NCBI RefSeq assembly: GCF_018918185.1 | Contig: NZ_JAHLPZ010000004.1 | Coordinates: forward strand, 1-64,000 | Direction: 5' to 3' | Length of the DNA stretch: 64,000 bases | DNA from: Eubacterium sp. MSJ-21 | GTDB taxonomy: Bacteria; Bacillota; Clostridia; Lachnospirales; Lachnospiraceae | In this document: piece by piece, positions 54,224 to 63,615 of the stretch | Position numbering within the stretch: the first letter of the stretch is position 1 | Layout of the letters: every line of letters begins with the position of its first letter | Made by a program: the position numbers and the translations under genes | The notes under the pieces: model-generated | Told to the model about the DNA's origin: nothing | The model's input: only the letters and a program-made list of their open reading frames with translations | The model's database searches: none

Positions 54224-54310
54224 ATTATATTTAGAATGAGGTTCGGAAAGAATAGAATATTTTTGGATATATTAGCAATTTTTTTTGATTATATGAATTT
54301 TTTATATGAA
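54224..54310 (-). promoter_or_regulatory. Candidate mgl promoter and upstream repeats
   Basis: On the minus strand a TATAAT (54229-54224) with a poor -35 lies ~105 bp upstream of mglB. ATATGAATTTT occurs twice, 13 bp apart, at 54291 and 54304, which could be activator sites. The remaining ~300-bp gap (54119-54425) is AT-rich and shows nothing else. Confidence 0.35.
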
Positions 54311-54425
54311 TTTTGACGAATCTGTCCGTAATCACCTTGAAATTGCACAAAAAATTCCGTTTTTCTCATGATTTTGAAGCATATTTGCCAACTCTTTTTG
54401 AATCACTTCTTTCTTTTATCGTATT

Positions 54426-55379
54426 CTACATTTTTTTCATCTTATATTTTTTCCGCTGCCCCTGTATTTCTGTAAAGCCAAATGCCAGAACGCCGACCAT
54501 ACCAAATGCCATCATTTTGCCAAGGGTTTCATAATAAGTATCCATGTTACCGGACCACTTCATAAGCTCCTTCGCATGTGCAAAACAGCTTTGGAACGAA
54601 GAAGCTCTATAGTAATGGTCTGAAAGTTCAGATGCCTGTATCACCATTGCCATATCTACCCGGAATGCCAGATAAATCCATGCCGCCGATACCGCAACGC
54701 ATAACAGGAAGCTTATGATCGAAAGCTTCCTGCCCTTCCACTTATATCCATAGATTACCGCGGCTCCCATCGCAATTCCGGCATAAGTCGTCACGAATCC
54801 AATGCGTGCAATCAGGAAGATCAGCAGCGCGCCCAGAACGCCACCGCCGATTGCTCCGAGCAGACCGAGCGCATAATTCTCCCGTACCACATACGCATCT
54901 TCCCGGTGTTTGTCTAATGACTGCTGCATCATAACCGCGGACTCCGCATTCAGAAATGCAAATCCGTCCTCCACCTGATAGACATCCGTCGGTCCCTGTA
55001 CGCCTCTCGCGTCACAGTTATAATATCCATAGGTGGAAAACTTCGCTAGCATGCCATCTATGATATTTTTTAGCAGCTGTACACTCTTTGCCGCATTCGC
55101 AGTCACCGGTATCACCAGGCAGACACTGTATTTCTTCGCTGAGATTTTCCCTCCCTGCGGAAGCACTGCCCGCATGGTTTCCCACACTTCCGACGGTGCC
55201 GGTCCGGACTCATTTGCAACCGAGAACGCAAGCAGCATTACCCGTGTCGAGGAAGTCTGGTGTGGTTCTAATGCAACGGTATAACCGCGATAAACTCCGT
55301 GCAGCATTTTGTCTTTCCCTGTAAATGGGATCTGCAGTTCCTCCGCTAATTTCTTTAGAATCTTCTTATTTGATGCCAT
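54426..55379 (-). CDS. Hypothetical membrane protein, four TM helices
   Basis: The 317-residue protein has a soluble N-terminal domain of ~165 residues (L-P-Q-G-G-K-I-S-A-K-K-Y-S-V-C-L-V-I-P-V). Four hydrophobic helices follow at about residues 170-190, 193-210, 216-236 and 290-305. No family is recognised. GGGGAGG precedes the ATG. It starts 28 bp after the stop of the ABC-F gene on the same strand and may be co-transcribed with it. Confidence 0.7.
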   Translation of the reverse strand: MASNKKILKKLAEELQIPFTGKDKMLHGVYRGYTVALEPHQTSSTRVMLLAFSVANESGPAPSEVWETMRAVLPQGGKISAKKYSVCLVIPVTANAAKSVQLLKNIIDGMLAKFSTYGYYNCDARGVQGPTDVYQVEDGFAFLNAESAVMMQQSLDKHREDAYVVRENYALGLLGAIGGGVLGALLIFLIARIGFVTTYAGIAMGAAVIYGYKWKGRKLSIISFLLCVAVSAAWIYLAFRVDMAMVIQASELSDHYYRASSFQSCFAHAKELMKWSGNMDTYYETLGKMMAFGMVGVLAFGFTEIQGQRKKYKMKKM

Positions 55380-55407
55380 TTAATTTGTACCTCCCCTATA
55401 CTCCGTC

Positions 55408-56964
55408 TTACACAGCCAGACGGCTGAACTCTTCCAGATTCCATACTTTTGTTACAATATCCGAATAAAACTCCGGCTCGTGGCATACCAGCAGTACGGA
55501 ACCATGATATTCTTTTAATGCGCGCTTCAATTCGTCCTTCGCCTCGACATCCAAATGATTTGTCGGCTCGTCCAAGATCAAAAGGTTTGTCTCCCGGTTA
55601 ATGAGCTTGCACAACCGTACCTTTGCCTGCTCACCACCGCTTAATACACGAACCTTACTCTCGATATGCTTCGTCGTAAGTCCGCACTTTGCCAGCGCTG
55701 ACCGCACCTCATACTGGGAATATCCCGGAAATTCCTGCCAGATTTCCTCTAGACAGGTATTGTCCGTGCCTGCCATCTCCTGTTCAAAATATCCCTTGTA
55801 CAAATAATCGCCAAGCTCCACCTTGCCGGACAATGCCGGAACAATGCCAAGCAGACTCTTTAAGAGCGTACTTTTACCAATTCCATTTGTTCCGATAATC
55901 GCAATCTTCTCGCCACGTTCCATCCGCAGATTGATTGGCTTGGAAAGCGGTGCCGCCTTGTCATATCCGATAACAAGATCCTCGGTCTCGAACAGCATCT
56001 TGCCCGGTGTCCGCGCTTCCTTGAAGTAAAACTCCGGCTTCGGTTTTTCCTTTGCAAGCTCGATTACGTCCATCTTGTCAAGCTTCTTCTGTCTCGACAT
56101 CGCCATATTTCTTGTGGCAACGCGTGCTTTGTTTCTTGCCACAAAATCCTTCAGCTCATTGATCTCCTGCTGCTGTTTCCGGTAGGCAGCCTCCTGCTGT
56201 GCCTTCTTCGCCTCATAAACTTCCAAGAACTTATCATAGTTTCCGACGTAGCGGTTCAGCTCCTGATTTTCCATATGATAGATGATATTCACGACATCAT
56301 TCAAGAACGGAATATCATGACTGATCAGGATAAATGCATTCTCATATTCCTGCAGATACCGCTTCAGCCATTCGATATGCTCCGCATCGAGATAGTTCGT
56401 CGGCTCATCTAAAAGCAAGATCTCCGGCTTCTCCAAAAGCAGTTTCGCAAGCAGCACCTTCGTACGCTGTCCACCACTTAAGTCCGTCACATCATGGTCA
56501 AGCCCAAGTTCCAGAAGTCCGAGTGCCCGCGCCACCTGTTCAACCTTCGCATCGATCATATAAAAATCGTGGTTCGTCAGCATATCCTGCAGCGTACCAA
56601 CCTCTTCCATCATCTCCGCGATTTCATCGTCCGTCGCATCTGCCATGCTCTCATAGATCTCGTTGATGTTCTGCTCCATATCAAACAGATATGAAAATGC
56701 AGACTTCAGGACATCCTCGATCGTCATGCCCTTCTCCAGCACGGCATGCTGATCTAAGTATCCAACCCGCACATGTTTGTTCCATTCTACTTTTCCTTCG
56801 TCCGGTGCGAGTGTACCGGTCACGATATTCATGAACGTACTTTTTCCTTCGCCATTCGCGCCGACCAGGCCGATATGCTCGCCCGCAAGCAGGCGGAACG
56901 ATACATTATTAAAGATTGCACGGTCACCAAAACCGTGCGTTAAGTTCTCAACATTTAAAATCAT
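55408..56964 (-). CDS. ABC-F family ATPase
   Basis: The 518-residue protein has two ABC domains without membrane segments. The first has Walker A G-A-N-G-E-G-K-S-T, signature D-L-S-G-G-Q-R-T-K and L-L-L-D-E-P-T-N-Y-L-D; the second has G-T-N-G-I-G-K-S-T, V-L-S-G-G-E-Q-A-K and L-I-L-D-E-P-T-N-H-L-D. A basic linker joins them. ABC-F proteins act on the ribosomal E site. The set resembles housekeeping YbiT/YkpA-like factors more than resistance proteins, though this is not certain. The start M-I-L-N-V-E at 56964 lacks a clear ribosome binding site, and a repeat arm ends only ~12 bp upstream. Confidence 0.9.
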   Translation of the reverse strand: MILNVENLTHGFGDRAIFNNVSFRLLAGEHIGLVGANGEGKSTFMNIVTGTLAPDEGKVEWNKHVRVGYLDQHAVLEKGMTIEDVLKSAFSYLFDMEQNINEIYESMADATDDEIAEMMEEVGTLQDMLTNHDFYMIDAKVEQVARALGLLELGLDHDVTDLSGGQRTKVLLAKLLLEKPEILLLDEPTNYLDAEHIEWLKRYLQEYENAFILISHDIPFLNDVVNIIYHMENQELNRYVGNYDKFLEVYEAKKAQQEAAYRKQQQEINELKDFVARNKARVATRNMAMSRQKKLDKMDVIELAKEKPKPEFYFKEARTPGKMLFETEDLVIGYDKAAPLSKPINLRMERGEKIAIIGTNGIGKSTLLKSLLGIVPALSGKVELGDYLYKGYFEQEMAGTDNTCLEEIWQEFPGYSQYEVRSALAKCGLTTKHIESKVRVLSGGEQAKVRLCKLINRETNLLILDEPTNHLDVEAKDELKRALKEYHGSVLLVCHEPEFYSDIVTKVWNLEEFSRLAV

Positions 56965-56975
56965 CTGTCTTTGTT

Positions 56976-57333
56976 CTGCGAAACATATTGTGAATTGTGT
57001 ATATGTCCGTGCCACATTCTGATAATATAAGATGTATTGAAACCAAGAAGTTCTAGATGTTCTGATTTACAAATCATATTATACGCCACCGCCGCGTGGG
57101 AATTGCCCCCTCGCTTCGCTCGACGGCAGATTGTCGGGCGCATCCTAAATATGAATCTACGATTCATATGCGCCCTCCGCTCGCCATCCATGGCTCAGTG
57201 GCGGTTTGTTTGAACATCGTGTTCAAACATTGCTATTTTACTTACAGAACATCAAGTACTTCTATGTTTCAAACATATTTATATTATCAGAATGTGGCAC
57301 TTCCATATATATACAATTCACAATACGTTTTGC
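56976..57333. mobile_element. ~360-bp element with ~90-bp inverted repeat arms
   Basis: The left arm (56976-57070) and right arm (57243-57333) match in inverted orientation over ~90 bp, sharing TATTGTGAATTGT, GTGCCACATTCTGATAATAT and GATGTTCTG. The interior (57071-57242) is GC-richer, with nested hairpins: GGGCGCAT...ATGCGCCC enclosing ATGAATC/GATTCAT, and TGTTTGAACA-TCG-TGTTCAAACA. A third diverged arm copy lies at 49399-49480. No transposase is present, so a non-autonomous MITE-like element is the best guess. Confidence 0.65.
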
Positions 57334-57403
57334 AAGTTTCTCCTCTATTTTTTTATTGAACCATTCTTTTTACCTTGTTGTCAGATGTAAAAGTCCAGCC
57401 AAA

Positions 57404-57787
57404 TTATTTATTTTTCTTGTTTTGCTTGTCTGCTTTATTTACACCGAGCAGACCCTTGATGATGAATCCGACACCGACGCCGATCGTGCCGAGGATCAGT
57501 GCCAGCTCCAGACCTGTCATATAACGCATGGATACGTTTAGCGAAATGACAAGGCATACAAAAAATGCAATGCACAAACCGATCAGCGAAAGTCCGGTCA
57601 GCATGTTCGGCTTCACGATAAATGTGATAAATGCCACAACGATCAGTACGATCAGAATCCCTCCGACATTCACGCGTCCCATCCGGAAAAATAGCGTGAA
57701 GCTACTCACAACGACGTTCTGCAAGAAGATAATCACGCCGATAATCGTAAGTACGATTCCCAATAAAAACTGTAATAATTCTTTCAT
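57404..57787 (-). CDS. Small membrane protein, 127 aa
   Basis: Four hydrophobic segments (about residues 4-28, 42-58, 63-85 and 90-112) end in a basic tail (N-K-A-D-K-Q-N-K-K-N-K). GGGAGG precedes the ATG. No family is recognised. It lies downstream of the AAA ATPase gene but separated from it by a strong terminator, so it has its own transcript. Confidence 0.7.
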   Translation of the reverse strand: MKELLQFLLGIVLTIIGVIIFLQNVVVSSFTLFFRMGRVNVGGILIVLIVVAFITFIVKPNMLTGLSLIGLCIAFFVCLVISLNVSMRYMTGLELALILGTIGVGVGFIIKGLLGVNKADKQNKKNK

Positions 57788-57868
57788 TCGTTCCTCCCTG
57801 TTTTCCTCTTAGAAAATAATTACATACTTGTTTTCGATTCTATCATACTTCAAACAAACTGTATACAG

Positions 57869-57928
57869 AAAAAACTGCTATCCGGGCATCTGATACTCTA
57901 TCAGAATTTCACCCCGACGGCAGTTTTC
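57869..57928 (-). terminator. Terminator of the AAA ATPase gene
   Basis: AAAACTGC...CGGG pairs with CCCG...GCAGTTTT, with an inner CTGAT/ATCAG stem and a T-run at the minus-strand 3' end. It lies 13 bp past the stop at 57941. Confidence 0.88.
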
Positions 57929-57940
57929 GCTACTCTCAAG

Positions 57941-59995
57941 CTAAGCTGTTGCAAACCCGATTTTCTTATGTGTTTTCCTCATTTCGATCTTTTCAAAATC
58001 GTCTGCAGTCAATATCATTGCTTCCTCTTTTGAAATCTCCCTGTTCCCTTCCATATCCATATACATGCGTTGTGCCTGACGCATAATCGCGTGTTCCAGA
58101 AGGTTTCTCGCATATCGCCCATTTCCAAAATTTTCTTCCCGGCAGGCTCCCTCAAAAAGCCGATGACATTTGCATTCTGCCTCTGCATCCGCCAACTGAT
58201 AGCATTTTTTCTCTGCCATAAGCCTTAAAATTTCAAGAAGCTCGTCCGCATTATAGTCCGGGAAATTCAGATGAAATGCAATACGGCTTCGTAAGCCCTC
58301 ATTTTTCTCCAGAAACTGCTGCATCTTCTCCGGATAACCGGCAAATATAACCAGCACGTCTTCCCGATAGTTCTCCATCATCTGCACGATCGTGTTGATT
58401 GCCTCTGCACCATAAGAATTTCTATCCTCCAATAACGAATATGCTTCGTCGATAAAGAGAATCCCGCCTCTTGCCGCCCGGAATTTACGCTCCACGATTT
58501 TTGCCGTCCAGCCTACATATTTACCGACCAGATCCTGACGGCCACACTCAATGAGCTGTCCATTCTTCAGGATTTCCTCATCTTTAAGTATCTGAGCGAG
58601 AAGTCTCGCCACCGTTGTCTTTGCAGATCCGGGATTCCCAGAAAAAAGCATATGCATCACTGCATTTTCATCCTCAAACCCCAGGCTCTTCCGCACACGG
58701 CGCATCCGCGCAGCTGCAATAATTTCATCCGTCACTTTTTTGACTTCCTTCAGTCCAACCATCTTCTGTAATGCTTCATACGGACGATTGTCCCGCTTTT
58801 TCACCTGAAACTGTGCAATGTTCTGTTCTTTATACGCTTTGTATACATGCGTTTTCAATCCTAATCCAAACCACTGATTATAGGCATTGTAGATATCCGA
58901 CACCGTATATTCGATCTTATCCTTCGACAAAAATGCATTCAGATCTTCCTCCGTATAATCTGTGTACTGTGTCTTATCTGCCAGTTTCTTCAGATATGCC
59001 CTTGCCTTTTGCACATCGCCATAGCCCTCGTCAAGCCGGATCATATCTGCATTCTGAAGCAATGTTGCAACTGCATCGTCTGCGATATTTCTCTGACCGG
59101 AAATATCCACAAATATAAACAAAGTATCGTTTCCACACTCCCCTAGCTTCCTACTTATCATTTGCAGCAACTCTTGATATGGGTTCGCCAGAGGCTCATC
59201 ATTCTGTATCGAAAGGTATATGACAACTGTCTCTCCCTTCACTGCAGAAAATATTGACTTAAATTTATGACTGTTGTTTGCATGCACGGTCAAATCATAA
59301 ACACTACAGACTCTGCCACCTGGCAGCCGCTTATTCTTCAAAAGAGCAGGAACCAGCACCTCAATCATATCCTCTGCAGCTGCTTTATCTCCTGCTGTGA
59401 TCAGGTAATGTACCGGATGCCCATAGAATTTTTTCTCATTTTCCTTCGAATAAATACGTTCTATTTCTTCCCGGAAGCTGTCCGACGCCATAATGTCCGA
59501 CAACTGCTCCTGACTTTTCTTTTGCGTCAGATCTTCCGCAGAATAAACAATCTCGCTGATTTTATAAATAGGACCACCATCTGCCGTGCAGGACTGCTCA
59601 CAGGTGATATCCAATCCCAGATCTAATAAAATAAATTCTATATCCTCGTCCAGCCATTTGTGCTTGTCCGCCCGCAAAACTTCCCGCTTGAATTCATCCA
59701 CGGTAATCTCTGTCATCTGCACAAGCTTTGCCCCCGGCATTTCTTCTGCAAGACTCGCTGTGCACGCCTGCAGTGAAATCTTTAATACATCATATGCGAG
59801 TGCCACTGTGATCCGGTCATCGGACACCTCACTGATGATTGCCTGAGCTTCCTTCTCCATATTATATATTGTCTCATACTTTTCATTTAACTGAAACGCC
59901 CCGCAACCGATACAAAAATCATCCTTCTCGTCCCTTTGAATCAGCTTGCGGGCTAACTCTTTTGAACAACTAAAAATTAACCTGTACAATACCAT
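57941..59995 (-). CDS. CbxX/CfxQ-type AAA ATPase with long N-terminal region
   Basis: The ATG at 59995 behind AAAGGATGAG gives 684 residues; an upstream TTG at 60067 has no site. The C-terminal third is an AAA domain of the CbxX/EccA type: Walker A S-G-N-P-G-S-A-K-T-T, Walker B I-L-F-I-D-E-A-Y-S-L, sensor I-F-A-G-Y-P-E-K-M and arginine-finger region G-L-R-S-R-I-A-F-H. The first ~420 residues hold no motif I recognise, apart from a C-x-x-C in F-C-I-G-C-G near the start and a second nucleotide-binding-like segment (V-V-I-Y-L-S-I, L-F-I-F-V-D-I). The gene is followed by its own terminator. The substrate or partner is unknown. Confidence 0.85.
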   Translation of the reverse strand: MVLYRLIFSCSKELARKLIQRDEKDDFCIGCGAFQLNEKYETIYNMEKEAQAIISEVSDDRITVALAYDVLKISLQACTASLAEEMPGAKLVQMTEITVDEFKREVLRADKHKWLDEDIEFILLDLGLDITCEQSCTADGGPIYKISEIVYSAEDLTQKKSQEQLSDIMASDSFREEIERIYSKENEKKFYGHPVHYLITAGDKAAAEDMIEVLVPALLKNKRLPGGRVCSVYDLTVHANNSHKFKSIFSAVKGETVVIYLSIQNDEPLANPYQELLQMISRKLGECGNDTLFIFVDISGQRNIADDAVATLLQNADMIRLDEGYGDVQKARAYLKKLADKTQYTDYTEEDLNAFLSKDKIEYTVSDIYNAYNQWFGLGLKTHVYKAYKEQNIAQFQVKKRDNRPYEALQKMVGLKEVKKVTDEIIAAARMRRVRKSLGFEDENAVMHMLFSGNPGSAKTTVARLLAQILKDEEILKNGQLIECGRQDLVGKYVGWTAKIVERKFRAARGGILFIDEAYSLLEDRNSYGAEAINTIVQMMENYREDVLVIFAGYPEKMQQFLEKNEGLRSRIAFHLNFPDYNADELLEILRLMAEKKCYQLADAEAECKCHRLFEGACREENFGNGRYARNLLEHAIMRQAQRMYMDMEGNREISKEEAMILTADDFEKIEMRKTHKKIGFATA

Positions 59996-60118
59996 TCCAC
60001 TCTCATCCTTTCGTATCACTTTCCATTTACCGAATTTGCTACGCAAGTAGTCTATCTTCCAGAACAAGAAATGTCATTAAACTTGTGGTTAAATTTTCTT
60101 TGGGTAGGTTTATCCCCA

Positions 60119-60883
60119 TTAATGCGGGCGCACCGCTGCCGCGATCCTTCCGGCAATCCACATGACCGACGCTGCGATCAGGAATATCAGAACAAAGCCA
60201 TTCACCTTTTCTTTCCAGCGCATTGCCACGATGATTGTATCTCCGATTACAGCGATGGCAATCGGAATTACATAGAATAGATTGACTGCATTTCCTATCA
60301 GCACTTTGTACATCAAGACTGCGAACACTGCAACAAGTGCAAGTGAAACAACCGCTTCTATCACATGAAAGAGTGTGGCTTTCTCAATTTCCGAATGATA
60401 CATGACCGGAATTGCCATGGAAAATAATATCAGGTAGATTAAAGACATCCATAACAATACACAGTCTTCCGCTTGTGCGTTTACGCATGCCGTCTTGATA
60501 ACCAAAGCCGCAATCAGCATTCCGTAAGATGCAAACTGGATTCCCGGAATCGTATATTCCGTATGTACCATTCCGGACACAAGAATGACTCCTGCGGTTA
60601 TGGAAAGCATCCGGTAATCAATGGAATGATACACATTTATATCCAGCGTAAATAATGATTTCAGGAACGCTACATTCCCCACTGCCAATAAAACAAGAAA
60701 TGCCGCAAGCGATAAGAATACTGCCAGATACACATAACCATTGAAACCATTTCCAAACAATTTTACATCCTTGTCCTTTATAGAACGCACGACACTCTGT
60801 ACCCGTTCCACAAATAAAATAATGAAATATAACATAATCAGCCAGTTCATAACAACCGCGGACACTCCAACCCGTAAATCCAT
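60119..60883 (-). CDS. Polytopic membrane protein, 254 aa
   Basis: About seven to eight hydrophobic helices span the whole length with short charged loops. No domain is recognised. GAAGGAGG precedes the ATG, and it starts 14 bp after the ldh stop on the same strand, so it is the second gene of the ldh transcript. Its role in lactate metabolism or transport is possible but not shown by the sequence. Confidence 0.7.
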   Translation of the reverse strand: MDLRVGVSAVVMNWLIMLYFIILFVERVQSVVRSIKDKDVKLFGNGFNGYVYLAVFLSLAAFLVLLAVGNVAFLKSLFTLDINVYHSIDYRMLSITAGVILVSGMVHTEYTIPGIQFASYGMLIAALVIKTACVNAQAEDCVLLWMSLIYLILFSMAIPVMYHSEIEKATLFHVIEAVVSLALVAVFAVLMYKVLIGNAVNLFYVIPIAIAVIGDTIIVAMRWKEKVNGFVLIFLIAASVMWIAGRIAAAVRPH

Positions 60884-60897
60884 GACGATTCCTCCTT

Positions 60898-61854
60898 CTA
60901 CAACTCCAATGATGCAAGAATCTCTTTCAATGCATCTGCCGATTCCTTTAATTTCAGAGCCTCTTCGCCACTTAATTTAATCGGAATATCTGTCTCCACG
61001 CCATCCGCACCGACAATCGCCGGCATACTTAAGACCACATCCTCAATACCATACGCACCATGTATCATGTGTGAAACCGGAAGGATAGATTTCTCATCCC
61101 GCATGATCACCTCGCAGATTCGCCTTACAGACATTGCGATTCCATAATACGTCGCATGCTTCCGGTTAATGATCTCATATGCACTGTTCTTTACCGCATC
61201 TGCGATTTCCCGCGTATTTTCCTTATGCTGGTAATGTCCACGCATCTCGCACATCTCGCTTAATTCCACACCGGAGACATTTGCAGATGACCATGCAACG
61301 ACTTCGCTGTCGCCATGTTCGCCCACGATAAACGCATGCACGCTCCGGCTATCCACAGACAGATGTTCGCCCAGCTTGTATTTCAGTCTGGCACTGTCTA
61401 ACACTGTGCCGGAACCAATCACCCGCTGCTCCGGAAGTCCGGACAATTTGATTGCCACCTGTGTCAGAATATCGACCGGATTCGCTACCACAAGCAGGAT
61501 TCCACTAAAGTTCCGCTTTGCAATCTCTGGAATAATAGACTTGAAAATAGCAACATTCTTGTTCACAAGGTCCAGTCTTGTCTCCCCCGGTTTCTGTCCG
61601 GCTCCCGCGGAGATAATTACGATTGCCGCATCTGCAACATCGTCATAATCTCCTGCATAAATCCGCATCGGTGAAGCAAATGGGATTCCATGGCTGATAT
61701 CCATTGCCTCTCCCTCTGCTTTGTTTCTGTCTGCATCAATCAATACAATCTCTGTAAATAACCCACTCTGCATCAAAGCAAAGACAGATGCCGATCCCAC
61801 AAATCCACAGCCGATCATAACCGCTTTTTTTGCATTCACTTTATTATTTCCCAT
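60898..61854 (-). CDS. ldh: L-lactate dehydrogenase
   Basis: The 318-residue enzyme has a Rossmann motif I-G-C-G-F-V-G-S-A and the substrate-specificity loop G-Q-K-P-G-E-T-R-L-D-L, where Gln marks LDH rather than malate dehydrogenase. It has N-P-V-D and the catalytic His in G-E-H-G-D-S-E. It reduces pyruvate to L-lactate with NADH. A strong promoter with an overlapping palindrome lies upstream and GGGGG precedes the ATG. A membrane protein gene follows in the same transcript. Confidence 0.95.
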   Translation of the reverse strand: MGNNKVNAKKAVMIGCGFVGSASVFALMQSGLFTEIVLIDADRNKAEGEAMDISHGIPFASPMRIYAGDYDDVADAAIVIISAGAGQKPGETRLDLVNKNVAIFKSIIPEIAKRNFSGILLVVANPVDILTQVAIKLSGLPEQRVIGSGTVLDSARLKYKLGEHLSVDSRSVHAFIVGEHGDSEVVAWSSANVSGVELSEMCEMRGHYQHKENTREIADAVKNSAYEIINRKHATYYGIAMSVRRICEVIMRDEKSILPVSHMIHGAYGIEDVVLSMPAIVGADGVETDIPIKLSGEEALKLKESADALKEILASLEL

Positions 61855-61885
61855 AATTGGTTCCCCCTTGGTTTAATTTTTTAAT

Positions 61886-61935
61886 AATAGTAATTATTAC
61901 TATTTTAGTATAATAATAATTCTATAATTTGTCAA
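61886..61935 (-). promoter_or_regulatory. ldh promoter with downstream palindrome
   Basis: On the minus strand TTGACA (61935-61930), a 17-bp spacer and TATACT (61912-61907) form a near-consensus promoter. The 19-bp palindrome AATAGTAAT-T-ATTACTATT (61886-61904) lies immediately downstream of the -10, a position suited to a repressor. It does not match the Rex consensus I know. Confidence 0.8.
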
Positions 61936-61945
61936 TTTGTATTTA

Positions 61946-61984
61946 TAAAAAAACACGCAAGCACTTTGTACCTGCGTATTTTTC
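61946..61984 (-). terminator. Terminator of the HSL-type hydrolase gene
   Basis: ACGCA-G-GTAC and GT-GC-TTGCGT pair around AAA, with a run of seven T on the minus strand. It separates the hydrolase from ldh. Confidence 0.8.
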
Positions 61985-62007
61985 TACTAATCATTTAACT
62001 TGTTGTT

Positions 62008-63048
62008 TTATTTGTTTTTAAAAAAAGAACACTCCTCCACGTTGCACTGTATGCCATCTGGATTTCGAAGATTCAGATGAAATACATGACCACTTTCCGG
62101 ATGCCCCGCACCAAATGCCCGCGTTACATGCGCCACGCCTATATCATTCATCTTCTTATCCAGTTCTATCGTGTGAAACCGCAGATCATCATTCTCACTG
62201 TACATCAGATATGTTTCCGGGAAATCTACATTCATATAAGTTAACTGCTCCATATACAACTGGTACTGTTCTTTGGGCACAACAAGTGAATTCTCCTTTC
62301 TAAGATACCAGTCTAAAATCGTGTCATCCCGTTTTCCCATATTGTATGCCCCACAATTCAAGCAGATTCTGGCTGGTCGTTTATCATAGGTAAAATAATC
62401 CAGTTTCTTCCGATATTCCCGATTTGACGCAGCGATGCAATACTGCGCAGTGAGCTGTGCCCCCGCCGAATCTCCCAACATGAAAAACCGATTCATATCC
62501 AGACCAAACACCCGCGCATGATCATCAATATATTTTACGAGATATGCCACATCCTCTATGGCAGACGGATATTTATTCTGCGGTGACAAACGATAATTAA
62601 AATTCACAACTACAAATCCGCTTTGTGCCAAATGACAGCAATAATAGCTATACAGTCCCTTATCTCCATAAAACCAGCCACCACCATGCACACTGACGAT
62701 CACCGGATATGCTTTATCCGAGGCTCCCATATAGGATGCCGGCACACAAAGATCAAACAGACTGTTCGATACATAGCTATCGGAGTCAATGTCCGACGCA
62801 TCCCCGGATGATGCATACAACATCTCCCTTTGCTTATCCATCTTCCAGCTATCCAAAATCGCAGCAAACCGATCTGCATCCAATTTCTTCTTATAATCTA
62901 AATTTTTGATCTGTACAACATTTTCCGGATATTCCAGATCTTTGTCGCGCAATCCGTCATTCACCATCCACGCATGGCGCATATTCACCCATGGCGGAAG
63001 TTCTTTGTTCTCCGCTCCTCGCTTCATAATCTCTGCTACATTTATCAT
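62008..63048 (-). CDS. HSL-type alpha/beta hydrolase (esterase)
   Basis: The 346-residue enzyme has oxyanion-hole motif V-H-G-G-G-W, F-N-Y-R-L-S-P, nucleophile Ser in G-D-S-A-G-A, and a C-terminal acid (Y-S-E-N-D-D) and histidine (G-A-G-H-P). It is therefore a hormone-sensitive-lipase-like carboxylesterase. No signal peptide is seen. AAAGGAG precedes the ATG. It is monocistronic, with its own terminator. The natural substrate is unknown. Confidence 0.9.
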   Translation of the reverse strand: MINVAEIMKRGAENKELPPWVNMRHAWMVNDGLRDKDLEYPENVVQIKNLDYKKKLDADRFAAILDSWKMDKQREMLYASSGDASDIDSDSYVSNSLFDLCVPASYMGASDKAYPVIVSVHGGGWFYGDKGLYSYYCCHLAQSGFVVVNFNYRLSPQNKYPSAIEDVAYLVKYIDDHARVFGLDMNRFFMLGDSAGAQLTAQYCIAASNREYRKKLDYFTYDKRPARICLNCGAYNMGKRDDTILDWYLRKENSLVVPKEQYQLYMEQLTYMNVDFPETYLMYSENDDLRFHTIELDKKMNDIGVAHVTRAFGAGHPESGHVFHLNLRNPDGIQCNVEECSFFKNK

Positions 63049-63330
63049 AACTGCTCTCCTTTCGGGACGTTTCTTTTGTCACAATACTGGGGGCAAAAGG
63101 AGCGTCTCTCTGTCTTATTTAAGTACAAGTTGTCTTCCCAGCATCTCTTGATGATGCTCCGCAATGATAGACTTTTTCACTTTTTGTTCCATAATCCAGA
63201 ATAATATATCTATCATGGAACATGGTATTATTCATTTTACCCCATTTGTGCCCTCGTGTCATTGTAGCTGTTGTATAATTTTCAAGCAAAAGACTCCTAT
63301 TCCACGCCTTTTATCATGACGGCTTATTGA

Positions 63331-63364
63331 AAAAAAGAGAGAACCCTTCCCAGTCCTCTCTTCC
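63331..63364 (-). terminator. Terminator-like hairpin downstream of the right-edge gene
   Basis: GGAAGAGAG and CTCTCTT pair and are followed by seven T on the minus strand. The surrounding 567-bp gap (63049-63615) is otherwise empty apart from the upstream region of the hydrolase. Confidence 0.65.
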
Positions 63365-63615
63365 AAATTATCGTATTCAATCAGATTATGTGCCTGTAAC
63401 CGAACCTCCGCACGCGGTTTCCCGCAGGTTTTCAAGCAGAACAATTAAAATGTTAGATAAGTAAATTGTTTGTCAGACATCCCTTATTTATTATATCCAT
63501 GAACAAAAAACATATAACAGATAACGGATAACAGATAAGCATTTACCTTGAACAATAACCATTCTATTTTTTATATACATGCACGTATATTGTCTGTCCT
63601 GCTTCGGAATCCTTC

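Noticed and set aside
63259-63444. 61-residue minus-strand frame
   Set aside because: It spans a terminator hairpin, has no ribosome binding site and no recognisable composition.
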